From: Isochrysis galbana
Lineage: Eukaryota; Haptophyta; Isochrysidales; Isochrysidaceae
Direction: 5' to 3'
NCBI GenBank assembly: GCA_018136815.1
Contig: CM030944.1
Coordinates: 2,953,834 to 3,017,833 of the forward strand
DNA: 64,000 bases
Under the pieces are notes generated by a model. That model saw only the letters and a program-made list of their open reading frames with translations. It did no database searches and was not told the DNA's origin. Both the position numbers and the translations under genes were made by a program. Shown piece after piece: positions 44,636 to 55,734 of the stretch (positions are counted from its first letter, which is position 1; the number at the start of each line of letters is the position of its first letter).

Positions 44636-45859
44636 GCAGCTCGATAGGAATGCGCACGGCGAAGGTGCCCTTGTGCCCTTCGACCTAGCCGGAATAGTCA
44701 CCGGCTCCTGGGTGTAGAGAGCGAACTCCTTCGAGGCTTCGAGGCGGTACAGTTACGCACAGGAATAAGGAAGGAATCTTTCGAAAACCCTTAAGTGAGT
44801 TGATGAAGACCGAAGTAAAACAGCGCAACAGCGCCACGATATAATCCAACGGCCAACACCTGAGGGGGAATCAGGGTCACACAAGGGGGTGGTTCCTTGC
44901 ACCGGCGATACCTGAACACTCGCCTCACGTTTCTCAAAGGGAACCGCGAACGCGCGAACGCACGAAGCTCGAAGGTGAATCAGGCACTTGTGTGTCAAAG
45001 GTGGCCCATTCAACTCGCTGGCACCTGTACGTCTCATCGGCCAATGGAATCGTTATGGCCCTCTAGTTCTCGCACTGTCAGAGGCCGCGTCTCCAGCGCT
45101 TCTTCTAGCGCCGCATCCCTAACCGCAGTGCGGTCTTGATGCATGCTGCCGTGGCTTCCTGTGCGAACATCCGGTCCCCCTCCTCCTCGGCCTCGAAGAA
45201 GCAGCGGAGCGGCAGACACTATCCAATAAAAGAATACAGCGGAGTGGCTATTGAGTTACCATGGCTACCACAGACCCCCCGGAGATCGCGCACGAGGAAG
45301 ACTCCCGCCGGTGCGCGGACGCGCTGTTCATGACGATGTTGCTCGTGGCGATGTCAGCCTGAACGAAGGGGTCCGATTTACCTGACGTTTTTTGACGTTA
45401 AAGATCTCGTGAAATAATCTTTTTCCAGTCTTCATTACTGATACTTGAGTGGTCGTCAGTCTTCTGCGTAGACGGTTTAGGCTGCCCTTTATGCTTTCCC
45501 TTTGTGAATAATCTTATTATGAAATTGCGTTCAGTGTTGTTGTGTTATTTATCCGGATTGGGGCGACCAAGAATGCGTTTGCATAACTCATGATACATAA
45601 TCGATCGGGAGGTGGTTTTACACATTCTGTACATTTTTAGTTGAGAGTGTAGGAGAGCAAACGCCCTTCGCCTTCGCCTCCGCCATGGTCTCGGCTGCTT
45701 TGTGGCACCGAGGAAGAAGGGTATACTTGCACAAGGACAGGCTGTCCCAATCAACCTGGCGTTCTCCCCAACTGTACTTTCACCTACATCGAGCTTTTGG
45801 CGGGAACATGTGAGGACCAATGTAGAAAAGAACGAGGAAGGTTACGAGAAGGCCGCCTG
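44636..45859. other. Intergenic, no supported gene
   Basis: A 33-codon frame starting at ATG 45260 (MATTDPPEIAHEEDSRRCAD then a hydrophobic end) is the only protein-like stretch. It has no partner exon and is too short to call. Nothing else is recognised. Confidence 0.4.
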
Positions 45860-46045
45860 GGGCACCCTTCGGTGGGTGTAGGTGATTGAAGGCTTTTCCA
45901 TGCGGTGGGGGTGATGGCGATTGAACGCGTTTCCCACGTGTAGGCTGATGGTGATTGATGATTGAACGCTTTTCTATGCTGTGGGTGATGGTGATTGAGC
46001 GCTTTTCTATGCTGTGGGTGATGGTGATTGAGCGCTTCTCGCCTG
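45860..46045 (-). repeat. Minisatellite, TTCAATC unit, copy 3
   Basis: Four to five units of about 32 bp read on the minus strand as GCGYTCAATCACCATCACCC, then ACAGCATAGAAAA or ACACGTGGGAAA. The same family occurs at 365-490 and 20655-20790. Confidence 0.85.
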
Positions 46046-46198
46046 CAGACGATTTCTAAAACAAAAAGGTCGATCGCGGATGCGACACTAACACATGGAT
46101 GGTGGCGATGGGAACAGGGGCTTGCTGGCATGGAAGAGAGCCCCTCGTGAGCCTAGCATGGGTTGGCTAACCCCCCCCCACCAATAACATATACTAAT

Positions 46199-46390
46199 CC
46201 TAGATGGGAAATACGTATTTACCGTATTTGGCCAGAGGCCAAATACATATGTATTTGGCTGTATTTGAAGCGCGTCCTGGGTTGTGGGTTGTAGGCCTCG
46301 AATGTATTTGAAACGTATTTGGCCGGAGGCCAAATACATATGTAGCTTTGGCTGTATTTGCAGGACCCAGCACCGTATTTCCCATCTAGG
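46199..46390. mobile_element. MITE, CCTAGATGGG family, copy 2
   Basis: 192 bp with terminal inverted repeats CCTAGATGGGAAATACG and an exact 8-bp target duplication ATACTAAT at 46191-46198 and 46391-46398. The 8-bp duplication points to hAT-type mobilisation. Internally it carries the GCCAAATACATATGTATTTG palindrome and is inverted relative to copy 1 at 14188-14375. Confidence 0.9.
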
Positions 46391-46401
46391 ATACTAATAC
46401 C

Positions 46402-46403
<2 letters not shown>

Positions 46404-46448
<45 letters not shown>
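46404..46448. repeat. (AAT)n microsatellite
   Basis: About fifteen AAT units followed by a short GAA run, just right of MITE copy 2. Confidence 0.95.
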
Positions 46449-46723
46449 GAAGAAGAAGAAGAGCATGTAAAGGCCGCAAAGCTGCACAGTGGCATTTGTT
46501 TCCTAAAGCGAAGGGCAGAGGCAAGAGTGATGAGCGTTCGCATTGCATCAAGCATTTGCCTACAATTCAAATTTCGTGATGATGCTTGAAAGAGGCGGAG
46601 ACGACGACGATTTGATGCCGTGTCAAACGCGCCAGGCGTTTGGTCATTGCCTGCTCCCGTGGGTGGGTGCCGTCCAGATTGATGGAAATAGTGGTCCCGA
46701 GTGGTGGTATCGGCACTCGTGCC

Positions 46724-48055
46724 TCAGCCGCCGCCCCCTGTCCCGAGCTGGCCGCGCCGCTCCTCTTGCAGCGTGTGCAGCCTCGCAACAGCGTGTTCGA
46801 CCTCTTCTATCGCTTGACGAATACGCTCCCGCTCAGCTTCATCCTCAACCTTCACCAGGCCTTGACGCAGCTGTGGCAACGCTTCCCCTACTCGCTTGGC
46901 AATGCATTCGTTGCGTCGTGTGTATTGCATGCTTGGCTCGGTGCGCCCGCCCCTAGCGATCACCGCGCCGTCGCGCTCACTCGCCATCGCGGTTGGTAGC
47001 GCTCCGTATTCCGACTCCACCACATCCATCTGCACGTTACCACTTGCCCATACAGGAGCGGCTCCGTTCTGTCTCCGAACATCCGCGGCGGGATGCTCCG
47101 AGGAGCGTCCTAGCATAAGCTCTGACTGCGCCTCCCCGTCTTGCATACTGTGCGCTGATCTGACCGGCTGACTCTGGAATGCCGGCGCGGGTGAGTGGTG
47201 CGCAACCTCTTGTGAGTCGTCGTCCTTGGCGAGAAGATCGGCCGAATCGAGAGCTTCGGCCGCATCGAAGGGTTGCGAGCGTAGGGCGTCACGTGCAGGC
47301 AATGCTGGCAATGGCGGTGCTGCAGGCAAGTTGCCAGCCGTGGAGAACGGCCAAAGCCGCAACATGGCGACCGACTGGATGAGAGCCACCGGAACGGGAC
47401 CGTAGATACGCGAATCCGTCGAGTCATCCAAGTTGTCACCTTGCAGCCACATGTGCCCCCGAGGAAGAATAAGCTGATACGTGGACGAACCCGGTGGGGA
47501 ATCGTCGATCAACGGCTCGCGGTCACCCGGCGCCGTGCTAAAGGTGCGGATTGGGGTTGCGCGACATGGGGGCGGCCGGACCGTGACGGTATCGCCAGGT
47601 AGGCCAAGGACTCGTTTGCACACCGTTTGGTCCGGGTTGGTCGGAGAGGTGCAGATTACAATTGAGCCGAGAGTTGGCAGCCCGCCGTTTAGGTGGCGGT
47701 ATAGATAGAAGGGCATGGTGAGGAGCACGTCTCCGTCAGTGCTGATGGTTGGCAGCATAGAGGGACCAATGCACTGCGTCGTGCTCACCAGGTACTTGGT
47801 GAGCACGTGCATAGCCGCGCCGAAGAGCAGCAAGTCTGCGATCTGCTCCACCTCCTCCTGCCAGCTGCCTCCGGCAGACTGCTGCTGGGTGCTAGTGGGC
47901 TCAGCTGCGCGTCCATGCGCGCCCCTGCGCGCCGACGCGCGCGCAACGGCCGTCCCGCCCACCTGCCCTCGCGCCAGCCTCGTCCCCTCACGCCCGCACG
48001 CCCAGAGACGGCGCAGAGCACCCAGCGACGACGGCGCACCCCCCGCGCGCCACAT
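46724..48055 (-). CDS. IMP1: Mitochondrial inner membrane protease subunit 1-like (S26 signal peptidase)
   Basis: Intronless, 443 residues from the ATG at 48055. Residues 1-60 are basic and Ala-rich, a likely mitochondrial leader. The S26 peptidase core follows: IGPSMLPTI with catalytic Ser99, VCKRVLGLPGD with general-base Lys147, and GHMWLQGDNLDDSTDSRIYG (200-219), which is the IMP1 form of the DSR box. A hydrophobic segment before the serine (ADLLLFGAAMHVLTKYLV) anchors it in the inner membrane. IMP1 removes sorting signals from proteins delivered to the intermembrane space. A loop of about 30 residues (CRATPIRT...SSTYQ) and a C-terminal tail of about 200 residues, ending in a predicted coiled coil (EDEAERERIRQAIEEVEHAV), are unusual; usual family members are about 160-170 residues. 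Confidence 0.88.
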   Translation of the reverse strand: MWRAGGAPSSLGALRRLWACGREGTRLARGQVGGTAVARASARRGAHGRAAEPTSTQQQSAGGSWQEEVEQIADLLLFGAAMHVLTKYLVSTTQCIGPSMLPTISTDGDVLLTMPFYLYRHLNGGLPTLGSIVICTSPTNPDQTVCKRVLGLPGDTVTVRPPPCRATPIRTFSTAPGDREPLIDDSPPGSSTYQLILPRGHMWLQGDNLDDSTDSRIYGPVPVALIQSVAMLRLWPFSTAGNLPAAPPLPALPARDALRSQPFDAAEALDSADLLAKDDDSQEVAHHSPAPAFQSQPVRSAHSMQDGEAQSELMLGRSSEHPAADVRRQNGAAPVWASGNVQMDVVESEYGALPTAMASERDGAVIARGGRTEPSMQYTRRNECIAKRVGEALPQLRQGLVKVEDEAERERIRQAIEEVEHAVARLHTLQEERRGQLGTGGGG

Positions 48056-48942
48056 CGCCGCCCGCGCGCGCTCTCCCTCTCTCTCGACTCCAGCCACGGG
48101 AACTCTTACCGATTAAGAGCCAAAGCGGACATACACATGGATTCCGTTGGAAATTGTAGTCTTGTAAGAGGTCTTGTTGGCTAGCACCCCTAGCCACATA
48201 CACCGGACGAGCCATGGCGCCATGGCACCAATCGCGCCACACCCCCATCGCGGGGGAGGGGCTCCGTTAGGAGTACCTAGATGGGACGTACGTATTTACC
48301 GTATTTGGCCGGAGGCCAAATACACATGTATTTCACTGTATTTTGGAGGCCCCCTGTATTGACGGATTGACGGGTCGCCAAATACGGAGCGCCCGCAGGG
48401 CGCGTAGCGCGCGAGCGGCGAGCGGAGCGAGCGAGCGCGGGGCCGGCCGCGGGGGCGCGGGGTTGTTGCGGCAGTGGCAGGCGGAGAGGCGGGTGGGGGT
48501 GGGAAGTGGGGGTGGGATTGGGAGTGTGGGGGTGGGAGTGTAGGGGTGGGTGGGGGGCTCTTTCTTGGCTCTTGGCTCTTGGCTCTTGGCTCTTGGGCTT
48601 TTGGTTATTCTTCTTCTTAACAGTCTAATGTAAAATAACCTGCAATCAAACAACAGACAACGGTTAATCTCAGATGCGATTACGATTACGTTTACGTATA
48701 TACGATATACGTAATCAAAATCAAGACTAAGGCCAAGGCCAACAACAATTGAAATTCAAGATTCAAGCAACAAGCTTCGCAATAACTCTTCCTCACTAGG
48801 ATGTCGCATTCGCGAATCGCGAATCGACAATCGTTAGACTTCTCTTTTTTTTGTTCGGCATTTATCGTTATGCCTGACTCATGGTCCAAGCCCTAGGTTC
48901 GAGCCCCTCGCCGGGGTAGGCTCATTGCCGCCGCTGCCGCCG

Positions 48943-48973
<31 letters not shown>

Positions 48974-49806
48974 ACCACCGCCGCCTCCCCCACTCTCTGG
49001 CCCGTCGCCGCTGTCGCTTTTACCAATGTTGAAAGGTTTGGCGGCGGACCGCCAAAGGTCCTCTGCCTCTGCTGCCCACCGGAGATCGACGGACGCACGG
49101 ACGCCGCGTCGGCTCTGCGGTCTATGGCTCTCCTTGACTTCATGTCAAGTATTGCCAAGACCTTGGAGTGCGCCTTGGCTGCGCGAGCTCCGCGTGCCAG
49201 GAGCGCTTTCGTCGCGCCGTCGCGCGTCATTGGCAGTATGGGTTGATTCCCAATACCGCCTGCCAAGCCCACCACCCAGCGGCAGAAGATGATTTCTGCT
49301 TTGGGTGGTGGGTTCCCGCCAGATGCGCTGTGAGGCGCTCTGGCAAGATCTTGGGCTTTTTTTAAAACTTTTTTGCTCGCCGCGGCGTAGGTAGAGAGCT
49401 ACGACGTGGCCCGTCCTGAGGCCACCCACGGGTCTTGCCTCATCGATCAGCGCCGAATCTGGCACTGTCAGAGAGAGGAGGGCCGCGAGGGCAGCCTCAA
49501 CGCGGAGGCTCGTCAGCCACGCGTGGACGGCCGCGTCGGTGAGCTGGTCCTGGGTTCTCGATGCCGAGTTCGAGTGAGGGCAAATCCTGCGAGGGGCGGG
49601 TCGGGATGGTCAGGGCGGGGGTTGCGGCAGCCAGGGTAGCCGCGTGCGCGCGCTGTGAGGAGCTGGGTGGGCTGCGCGGGCCATGATACCATGATGCCAG
49701 AGGGTCAGGCAGGGGGTGGTCGGACTGTCGGCAGCCCGACACGGCGCTGCATCGGGCGGGAATCAAATGCCGAATGTAGCTTAGATATAAAGGAACCAAT
49801 CCCCCC
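48056..49806. other. Intergenic with MITE fragment and repeats
   Basis: Contains the partial MITE at 48276-48380, four tandem CTTGGCT/CTTGGCTCTTGG words near 48560-48600, a repeat block at 48804-48868 matching 43048-43110, and a GCC-rich run at 48928-48975. No gene is supported; the frames are interrupted and low-complexity. Confidence 0.45.
48276..48380. mobile_element. MITE, CCTAGATGGG family, copy 3 (partial)
   Basis: Starts with CCTAGATGGGACGTACGTAT and GGCCGGAGGCCAAATACA, matching one end of copies 1 and 2. The opposite inverted repeat is missing; the sequence diverges into GC-rich DNA after CGCCAAATACGG. Confidence 0.65.
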
Positions 49807-50945
49807 AAAAACTATTGTTATAGTTTGAACTATGGAGCGTGCCGCGACCGCTCCCGAGCCCCAGGCGACCCTCGCCACCGCGCCCCACCTGGGACGCCCC
49901 ACGCCGCCCGAGGCGGCTCGTCAGAAAGCCCTCTCAGAGCCCATCCAACCCATCCAAACCACACCCGCGCAAGCGCGCGGGGTGGCGAGCACTGGCACCG
50001 AACAGGTTGCCACCATGGCTCTGCGCATCATGCAGGGGGTCTTGGAGACCCCCTCCAACAGTGGGAAACCCTCCCACCCCAAGAGCACCTCATGTGGGAG
50101 GGCAGCTCAGCTGCCCTCCCCATGGTGGAAACCTCTACCATCAGTGCACCCAACATGGGAGGGCACTTCACAACCATCAACCCCATACGGAGAGCACCCC
50201 ATGCCTCTGTTTTCCAACTTGTTGACACAATTCTCGTCTTCACCCCACTCTTGTGGGCCACTAGTACCAATCATTCAGTGCCCTGCCTTGGGCCCTCTCT
50301 TAACACAAGACTCCCTCTCCCACTCCCCCTTCACACTTCAACCAACCCAAACGGCACAAACCCCCCCGCCCTCTGTTCAAAGCACCAAAAATTTCAATTC
50401 AAGACACATGTTGATACACTTTTCGTTTTCACCCCACCCTTGTGGGCCACAAGTACCTACAACTCAGTGCCCTGCCTTGGGCCCTCTTTCAACACTTCAC
50501 TCCATCTCCCACTCCCTCATCCCACTACAACCAACCCAAGAAGCACAAACCCCCTCGCCCTCGGATTCAAACACCAAAAATTTCGACTCAAGACCAGAGG
50601 GAGGACATGTTTTGAGGCGGCGTCGCTGCCCATGCCTAGCGCAAGGGTATAGCGCCCCCACTCAAACATCTCCTTCCCCAAAGCTCCTCTTTGAGGAGTT
50701 GCTCCTCACCCTCCCATTAGGCCCCCTTGCCTGCGAGACCAAAACAGGATCCTGGCGTGGGGGGCTGCTTGAGTGTGTAGGGAGGGGTGCTCCGGCTAGC
50801 GCAGGTAGTAAGCTAGTGAAGAGCTGGGTGGCATAAGGGGGAAGGGTGCTTGCGCTCGCCGCGGCAGGGAGTCCTGTCTTGTGTGCGCGCTAGTCCCGTT
50901 CCTTTGCCGCGCCGCGACCCATAAAAATTTGTTTAAAAAAAAATA
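49807..50945 (+). mobile_element. Complete non-autonomous retroelement, hairpin-start type
   Basis: Flanked by a perfect 20-bp direct repeat, ATAAAGGAACCAATCCCCCC, at 49787-49806 and 50946-50965, and ends in an A-rich tail (GTTTAAAAAAAAATA). Variable-length duplication plus A-rich tail indicates target-primed reverse transcription. The 5' end carries the hairpin AAACTAT-TGTT-ATAGTTT (49809-49826), 5 nt before the ATG of its single frame. No reverse transcriptase is present, so mobilisation must have come from elsewhere. Confidence 0.85.
49832..50836 (+). CDS. Retroelement ORF, proline/serine-rich
   Basis: 334 residues, starting MERAATAPEPQ like the frames at 55759, 59501 and 62175. It is rich in Pro, Ser and Thr, with two similar blocks (FSSSPHSCGP..IIQCPALGPL and FSFSPHPCGP..TTQCPALGPL), evidence of an internal duplication. 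It lacks the conserved C-terminal domain of the copies at 55759 and 58530. Whether the protein is made is unknown. Confidence 0.45.
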   Translation: MERAATAPEPQATLATAPHLGRPTPPEAARQKALSEPIQPIQTTPAQARGVASTGTEQVATMALRIMQGVLETPSNSGKPSHPKSTSCGRAAQLPSPWWKPLPSVHPTWEGTSQPSTPYGEHPMPLFSNLLTQFSSSPHSCGPLVPIIQCPALGPLLTQDSLSHSPFTLQPTQTAQTPPPSVQSTKNFNSRHMLIHFSFSPHPCGPQVPTTQCPALGPLSTLHSISHSLIPLQPTQEAQTPSPSDSNTKNFDSRPEGGHVLRRRRCPCLAQGYSAPTQTSPSPKLLFEELLLTLPLGPLACETKTGSWRGGLLECVGRGAPASAGSKLVKSWVA

Positions 50946-50965
50946 ATAAAGGAACCAATCCCCCC

Positions 50966-51956
50966 GCGGGCGCGACCGCCAATTCTTTACGGGTAGAGCG
51001 TGAGCGCGCGTGACGGAGGGGGGGAGAATCGCACCCCATTTCCTGGCGAAGATTTTCGTGGCGGCAGGTGGCCCCCCCTGAAGGTTTTTTATTGGGCCTC
51101 GCGCCACGGTCAAAAAATGCAGCCCAACCCTTACTAATAGTTTAAACGCCCCTGTTTGACCGCCCTACCGGAGGAGCTGCTTTGCTAACAATGACACGTA
51201 CACCCGTTTTAGGGGCATACATAAAGAACAATTCCTTGACTCCTGGCAAATGGTAGTAGATAGCTCGGCTCGCGGGAGTGGAGGGAGCCGAACAAGCAAA
51301 TCGATGCCCTTCAAAGCAACAGTGGGGGGTTGAATAAGGCGGCCAAAAAAGAATAGAGACGTGGGGAGAGACGTCAACAAGCTTGATTGGAGGCAATCGT
51401 ATCAGTCGTCACGGCGAGGAGACGAAAGCCTCTTGAGGGTAAACGGCGAGAGTGAGATCCGCATTCTTGCATCAACGACCGCTGAGTGCTATTTAAGTAG
51501 GATGAGGCACAAATGTTGAAGACAACTTGGAAGCTTCTTCTTATTACACAATGAGCCGTGCAAGCGCAAGCACGGCATTGGTTTGCGATTGGCAGTTAGA
51601 AGGGTCTGAATCCGTTGAATGCGACCCATGGAGTCTGGATCGCGTAGGAAGCATGACGGCCTTGTGCCCTAATGCTACGCTGGACCGTTAAGGCAAGCTT
51701 GGGCGGGGGGGGGGGGGGGGGAGGGGAGGGCACCTTCGAGCTGGCATAACAGACTGTACCGCAGTTGAAGATGCGGCGTCATTATAGGTGAAATAGAGGA
51801 CTGCATGCATATGGACAAAAGGCGCCGCTATTCAGTCCCCCGGGCAGTGTCCTGCTTGTGGTGTCTGGCTTCAGTTCACGGAAGCGTCTTGGCGACCTCG
51901 CACGTTTTGTGCTAGTGTTGGAGGAACAGCTGCCCACGTATTTACATCGTTGTGCA
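50966..51956. other. Intergenic, no supported gene
   Basis: Contains CCCTGTTTGACCGCCCTA at about 51146-51163 (also at about 8000 and, inverted, 27543) and a G run at about 51705-51720. Nothing resembling a gene was found; the right edge holds the 3' UTR of the hybrid kinase. Confidence 0.45.
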
Positions 51957-54900
51957 CTAGCCACGCATTGTACGCTTCGCATGTGACTCCATCAGCTTGC
52001 TTGCGATTGACTTGAGATCGCCGTTCTTCTCGAAGGCGAAGTCAATGCCAGGCTTCCTCGCAATTTGGTGGACCGTCTCGCGGTGCGCTCCGGTTAATAT
52101 GCATATCACTCCACGGAAGCCGCGGCGGCGCAGCTCGAGTGCAAGCTCGCTGCCGCGAGCAGAGTGCTCTTCTCTATCATCCAAATCAATGTTTTCGTCG
52201 AGCACTGCGATGTCAGCTGGAGGAAGGTCTGCTGGTTCAAGGGACCTATGGTAATTGGAAGTGGCGACGACACAAGTGAATGCAGTTCGGCACCGCGCAA
52301 CGTTTGCTGCAAGAGACGGCCCACTGAGGAGGCGCGTGCCGCCATCACGACGTATGCAAATTGTGCGTATGAATTGATTGCCCTTACAAGGTGCGCTTTC
52401 CCATCACGACGTCGACGTATGCATCAACCTCCTGCATGCACGAACCAATGCTTCCGCTTCTGCTTGAGTCAGCATCCATGAAAAGATTGAAGAGTGTTTC
52501 CTGCGAACCGTGAGGCAGGCGCGGAATCGACTTTTACCCGTCGAGCACCTCAGCTGATGCAATACAAGCGTGCGCAATGGCAAAGCAACCGCGAAGAATT
52601 TACCTGCATCTTGCGAAGCATTGGCGAATCATCTATGCCAATGCAGACAGGTGCACGCGAGAGGCTCTCCAGGAAGGGTTGCACTGGAGGGCCGTCTACA
52701 ATGGGGTTGGACACATCGCGCTTGAGCTGACCTTCCGGATCGTGCTCTTGAGCATTGGCGTCTTCCAGCGCTGGCACAGCATTGGACGATGGCATATCAG
52801 GAGATGAAAGGTCACCTGGCATCGAAGGGTCATCGAAGCGGGGGAAGCCATTTGACGATGTCGGGCCGACCCATGATGGTGGATCCTGCAGCTCTTGGGC
52901 ACTATGGAGAGGCGAGTTCTCCGCCTCGGCGTTGGTTTTCTTTGCAGCATCAGCTGCTACCTTGAGGGGCGAATACGCAGTTGTAGCGGTTGCGGAAGTG
53001 GCAACGGTTGCAGATGTCGCGCCATGCACGGAAGGCTCAGACTCGCAGCTCGCTGCGGGAAGCTCGACGTGAAGCGTCGTGTGGGTTTTTGTAGCCTGAA
53101 GCCAGCATCTGCCACCAACATGATCCGTTGCCAGCTTTACGGAATCAAGGCCAACGCCATCGCTGCGGGAAGGGGGAGGGGAGGGTTATCAGACGGAGCG
53201 AAGACTCAACCGTTTGTTAGAGGCCCCTATACTGCAAAGAGAGTATTGTGCGCACGCGAAAGGCCGAGGGAGAGGGCTTGCTACTAACCTGCGGCAGCAA
53301 CTACTACTATTATTGTACGAAGGTCCGCCGCGCTTGCTTGACTTCATAAATGCCATCTTGCACTCACTCTCTGTGAGGTGCGGCACTCCGGCTCGATTAG
53401 TGTTTGTGATGGTGATGCTCAACAGACTTCCCTGACGAGACTTGCCTGGAAGCAGAACGGAATAGCCAATAAGGACTGGGCGATGAGATACGGAAAGAGC
53501 AGACAAGGAAGATCACGCTCAGCACTATCGTGCTGAGCTAGCGCAGAAGGAGTGAGGGTTGGGGAGCGCAAGGCGCTAATGGGACCATGGAGAAGGCTAG
53601 CAGGGTGGCAGGTGGCGAGTTGTCTGAGAGAGAATGTCGTGTCAACGGCGCGCATTCTTACCTTTATTCCGCTCATCCTCCTTTAGTTCTGCCTTGACAA
53701 TGATGGGTGTACCTTGCTGAGCATACTTGAAAGCATTCGAGAGCGCCTCGTGCACGAGCAACCGGACTAGATTGGGATCGACAATCACCTCTTCCATCGC
53801 CTCTACCTTGCCAAAGGCGCTCACTTGTGACTGAAGCTCCTTGCGCAGCGGCATTTGGGAAAGCGACATCTGATACGTGCCCGCCTCGAGCTGAACAAAG
53901 ACCTCGCGCGAGTGGCACCACTCTGCCGCATCATCCAGCATGGCCTTAATCTGGTGCACTAGCGTCACGACCTCCTGTGTTGCTTCGGTTCCACTCTGAG
54001 TCTCCAATACTTTCAACAAGCCGCTAAGCAGAGCATTGGCACCACCACACTGCCCTTTGATCACATGGTTCAGCCGTGAGTCCGCACGGCGATTCATGTT
54101 GGCGATTTCCAGCGTTGCTAGTAGCAGCTGCTGGTCCGAGCTGATGGCACAGCCGCACAGGAATCCGGTTGCTTCGCCAAAGGCTAGGATCATCGCTTCA
54201 GATGTGCCAATCCCAAATATTGGGTTCAAGAAGTGCATCGTCGGGATGAGGATGGCCCATGCTGCAGTCACATGTGTCGGAAAAGCGCGCATCACTAAGA
54301 TAAGCTGTATCATGAAGCCAACAAACCCGAGAGCAAAAGGTTCCCATATGAAACCGACCACTGGCGGCATTGCTTCTACTTGAGTCAAGTGCCAGAACAC
54401 GAGAGCAAAGAGCGATACCGTCTGCGCAAGTCCAATGTAGGGGGGAAGACGTGAGCTAGAAAGTGCTTTTGGCTAGGTAGGGTGCCAGGAGTTTGATGGT
54501 ATTGTCAATGAGACCGAGCCAGCCAGCTCGAGGCTCCCGATCATAGTCACGGACTCAGCAAATATGCGTAAGGAGACTGAGGGAGATGGAAAAGGACGCT
54601 CAAGGCAGGCCTCACCTGCCGGCCTGGTATGAGCTGCAGCCACCAGCTGGATCCAGGGGCAGCCTCGACAGGCTGCATGAGTGTGATCATCACGAGCGCG
54701 TTGCCTCCAATGACAAAGCTCATGAACCAGCGGCCGCCCTTTGGGATGGCGGAGACGAGAAGTCCGCAGAATGTGAGGCAGTAGATGACAAGCAGCTTGG
54801 CGTAGATCCGCGCATGCTTCCTCTGCATGCTGGAGGAGACTCCGGATGGCGCCCAGGTGACCAGCCCGACAGAGATGACCCAGTCCAGCCCGTGGTGAAA

Positions 54901-54978
54901 GCCGAGGCTCTGCAGCAAGCGCGAAAGCGAGGAGAAGGCGGCGCGTGGCGCCCGGCGCATGCTCTCCATTTGGCCCAT
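51957..54978 (-). CDS. Hybrid sensor histidine kinase
   Basis: Six exons, 54978-54616, 54421-53662, 53445-53289, 53162-52604, 52500-52395 and 52231-51957, give 739 residues. The N-terminal 220 residues hold several membrane spans (LLVIYCLTFCGLLVSAI, FVIGGNALVMITL, FALGFVGFMIQLILVM). The phospho-acceptor helix has RLNHVIKGQ (H240). The ATP-binding domain shows the N box (HEALSNAFKYAQ) and a glycine box (DGVGLDSV). A Ser/Pro-rich linker leads to a receiver domain with IGIDDSPMLRK (acidic pair), the phospho-acceptor VLDENID (D660), ILTG (T695) and FEKNGD (K717). It is therefore a membrane sensor that should autophosphorylate on His and relay to its own Asp. The stimulus is unknown. The fifth intron fits only a GC donor (52394). 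Confidence 0.82.
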
Positions 54979-55734
54979 CCGGGCGAGAACAGGAAGGGCG
55001 GCGGCCCGGGTGGGGCAGGTGGGGAAGGAGGCTAGTGCGGGGGGGGGGGGGGGGGAGGTTTCACTTCACCCCTCTCGCGTCTCTCTCTCCACCCCCGCCC
55101 CCCTCCCCTCCTGTTTTCTTCTCTTTCTTAGGCCATTTATTCACAAAAAACCGTTGGGGCTGCTCACCGGCGCGGGCGCGCAAGGCAACACGGCCAGAGC
55201 GACGGGCTTGGAGGCCCGTCATGACGGCCGACTTTCACCTACCTTTGACCCTCTTCTTGAAGAATATTTGATCTCTGATTATCCTCTCTCCTCGGCGAGA
55301 CACGCCGTCATCTCGTGGCAGAGATATGAGGGAAAGATGATGGCGGAGCGCGGACTGCTACTATCGCCCACTGAAACCTTCTGAGAGGAGAGAGGTCAAT
55401 AGGATCAGAGGAGAGAGAGGACGAGAGAGCTCTATCCTCAGGCACAGTCGCGAGGAGGGCTCATCAACGCTCAGGCTGCTATCTCTCCTCTCCTCTCTCC
55501 CTCTTCCCTCGATCTACTAGCTACAAGTACCCTTTCTCAACGGAGCCTTCAGGCCCCAGGTGGCCTCCCAACACGGCGCCCCATCCCTTCTCGGCGCCTC
55601 AGCGCAATCTCCTCTCTCCTCGTCGGTTTGCCCTATCGCTATCGCGGTGAGCTCGCTTGATGATCACTGGTGGAGGGGTTTTGCAGCGACTCAACGGGGA
55701 CTCAAGAGTTCCTTTACCTTTACCGAGTCAACAG
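54979..55734. other. Intergenic, upstream of kinase gene
   Basis: Holds a G run at 55039-55056, a CT/GA-rich patch, and the target sequence TACCGAGTCAACAG at 55721-55734 that was duplicated by the following retroelement. The promoter of the hybrid kinase must lie at the left edge. No gene. Confidence 0.5.

Noticed and set aside
45260-45361. 33-codon frame as a small gene
   Set aside because: Protein-like start but too short, no partner exon and no recognised relative.
48870-48915. tRNA 3' half around GGTTCGAGCC
   Set aside because: There is a T-loop-like word, but no matching acceptor, D or anticodon arms.
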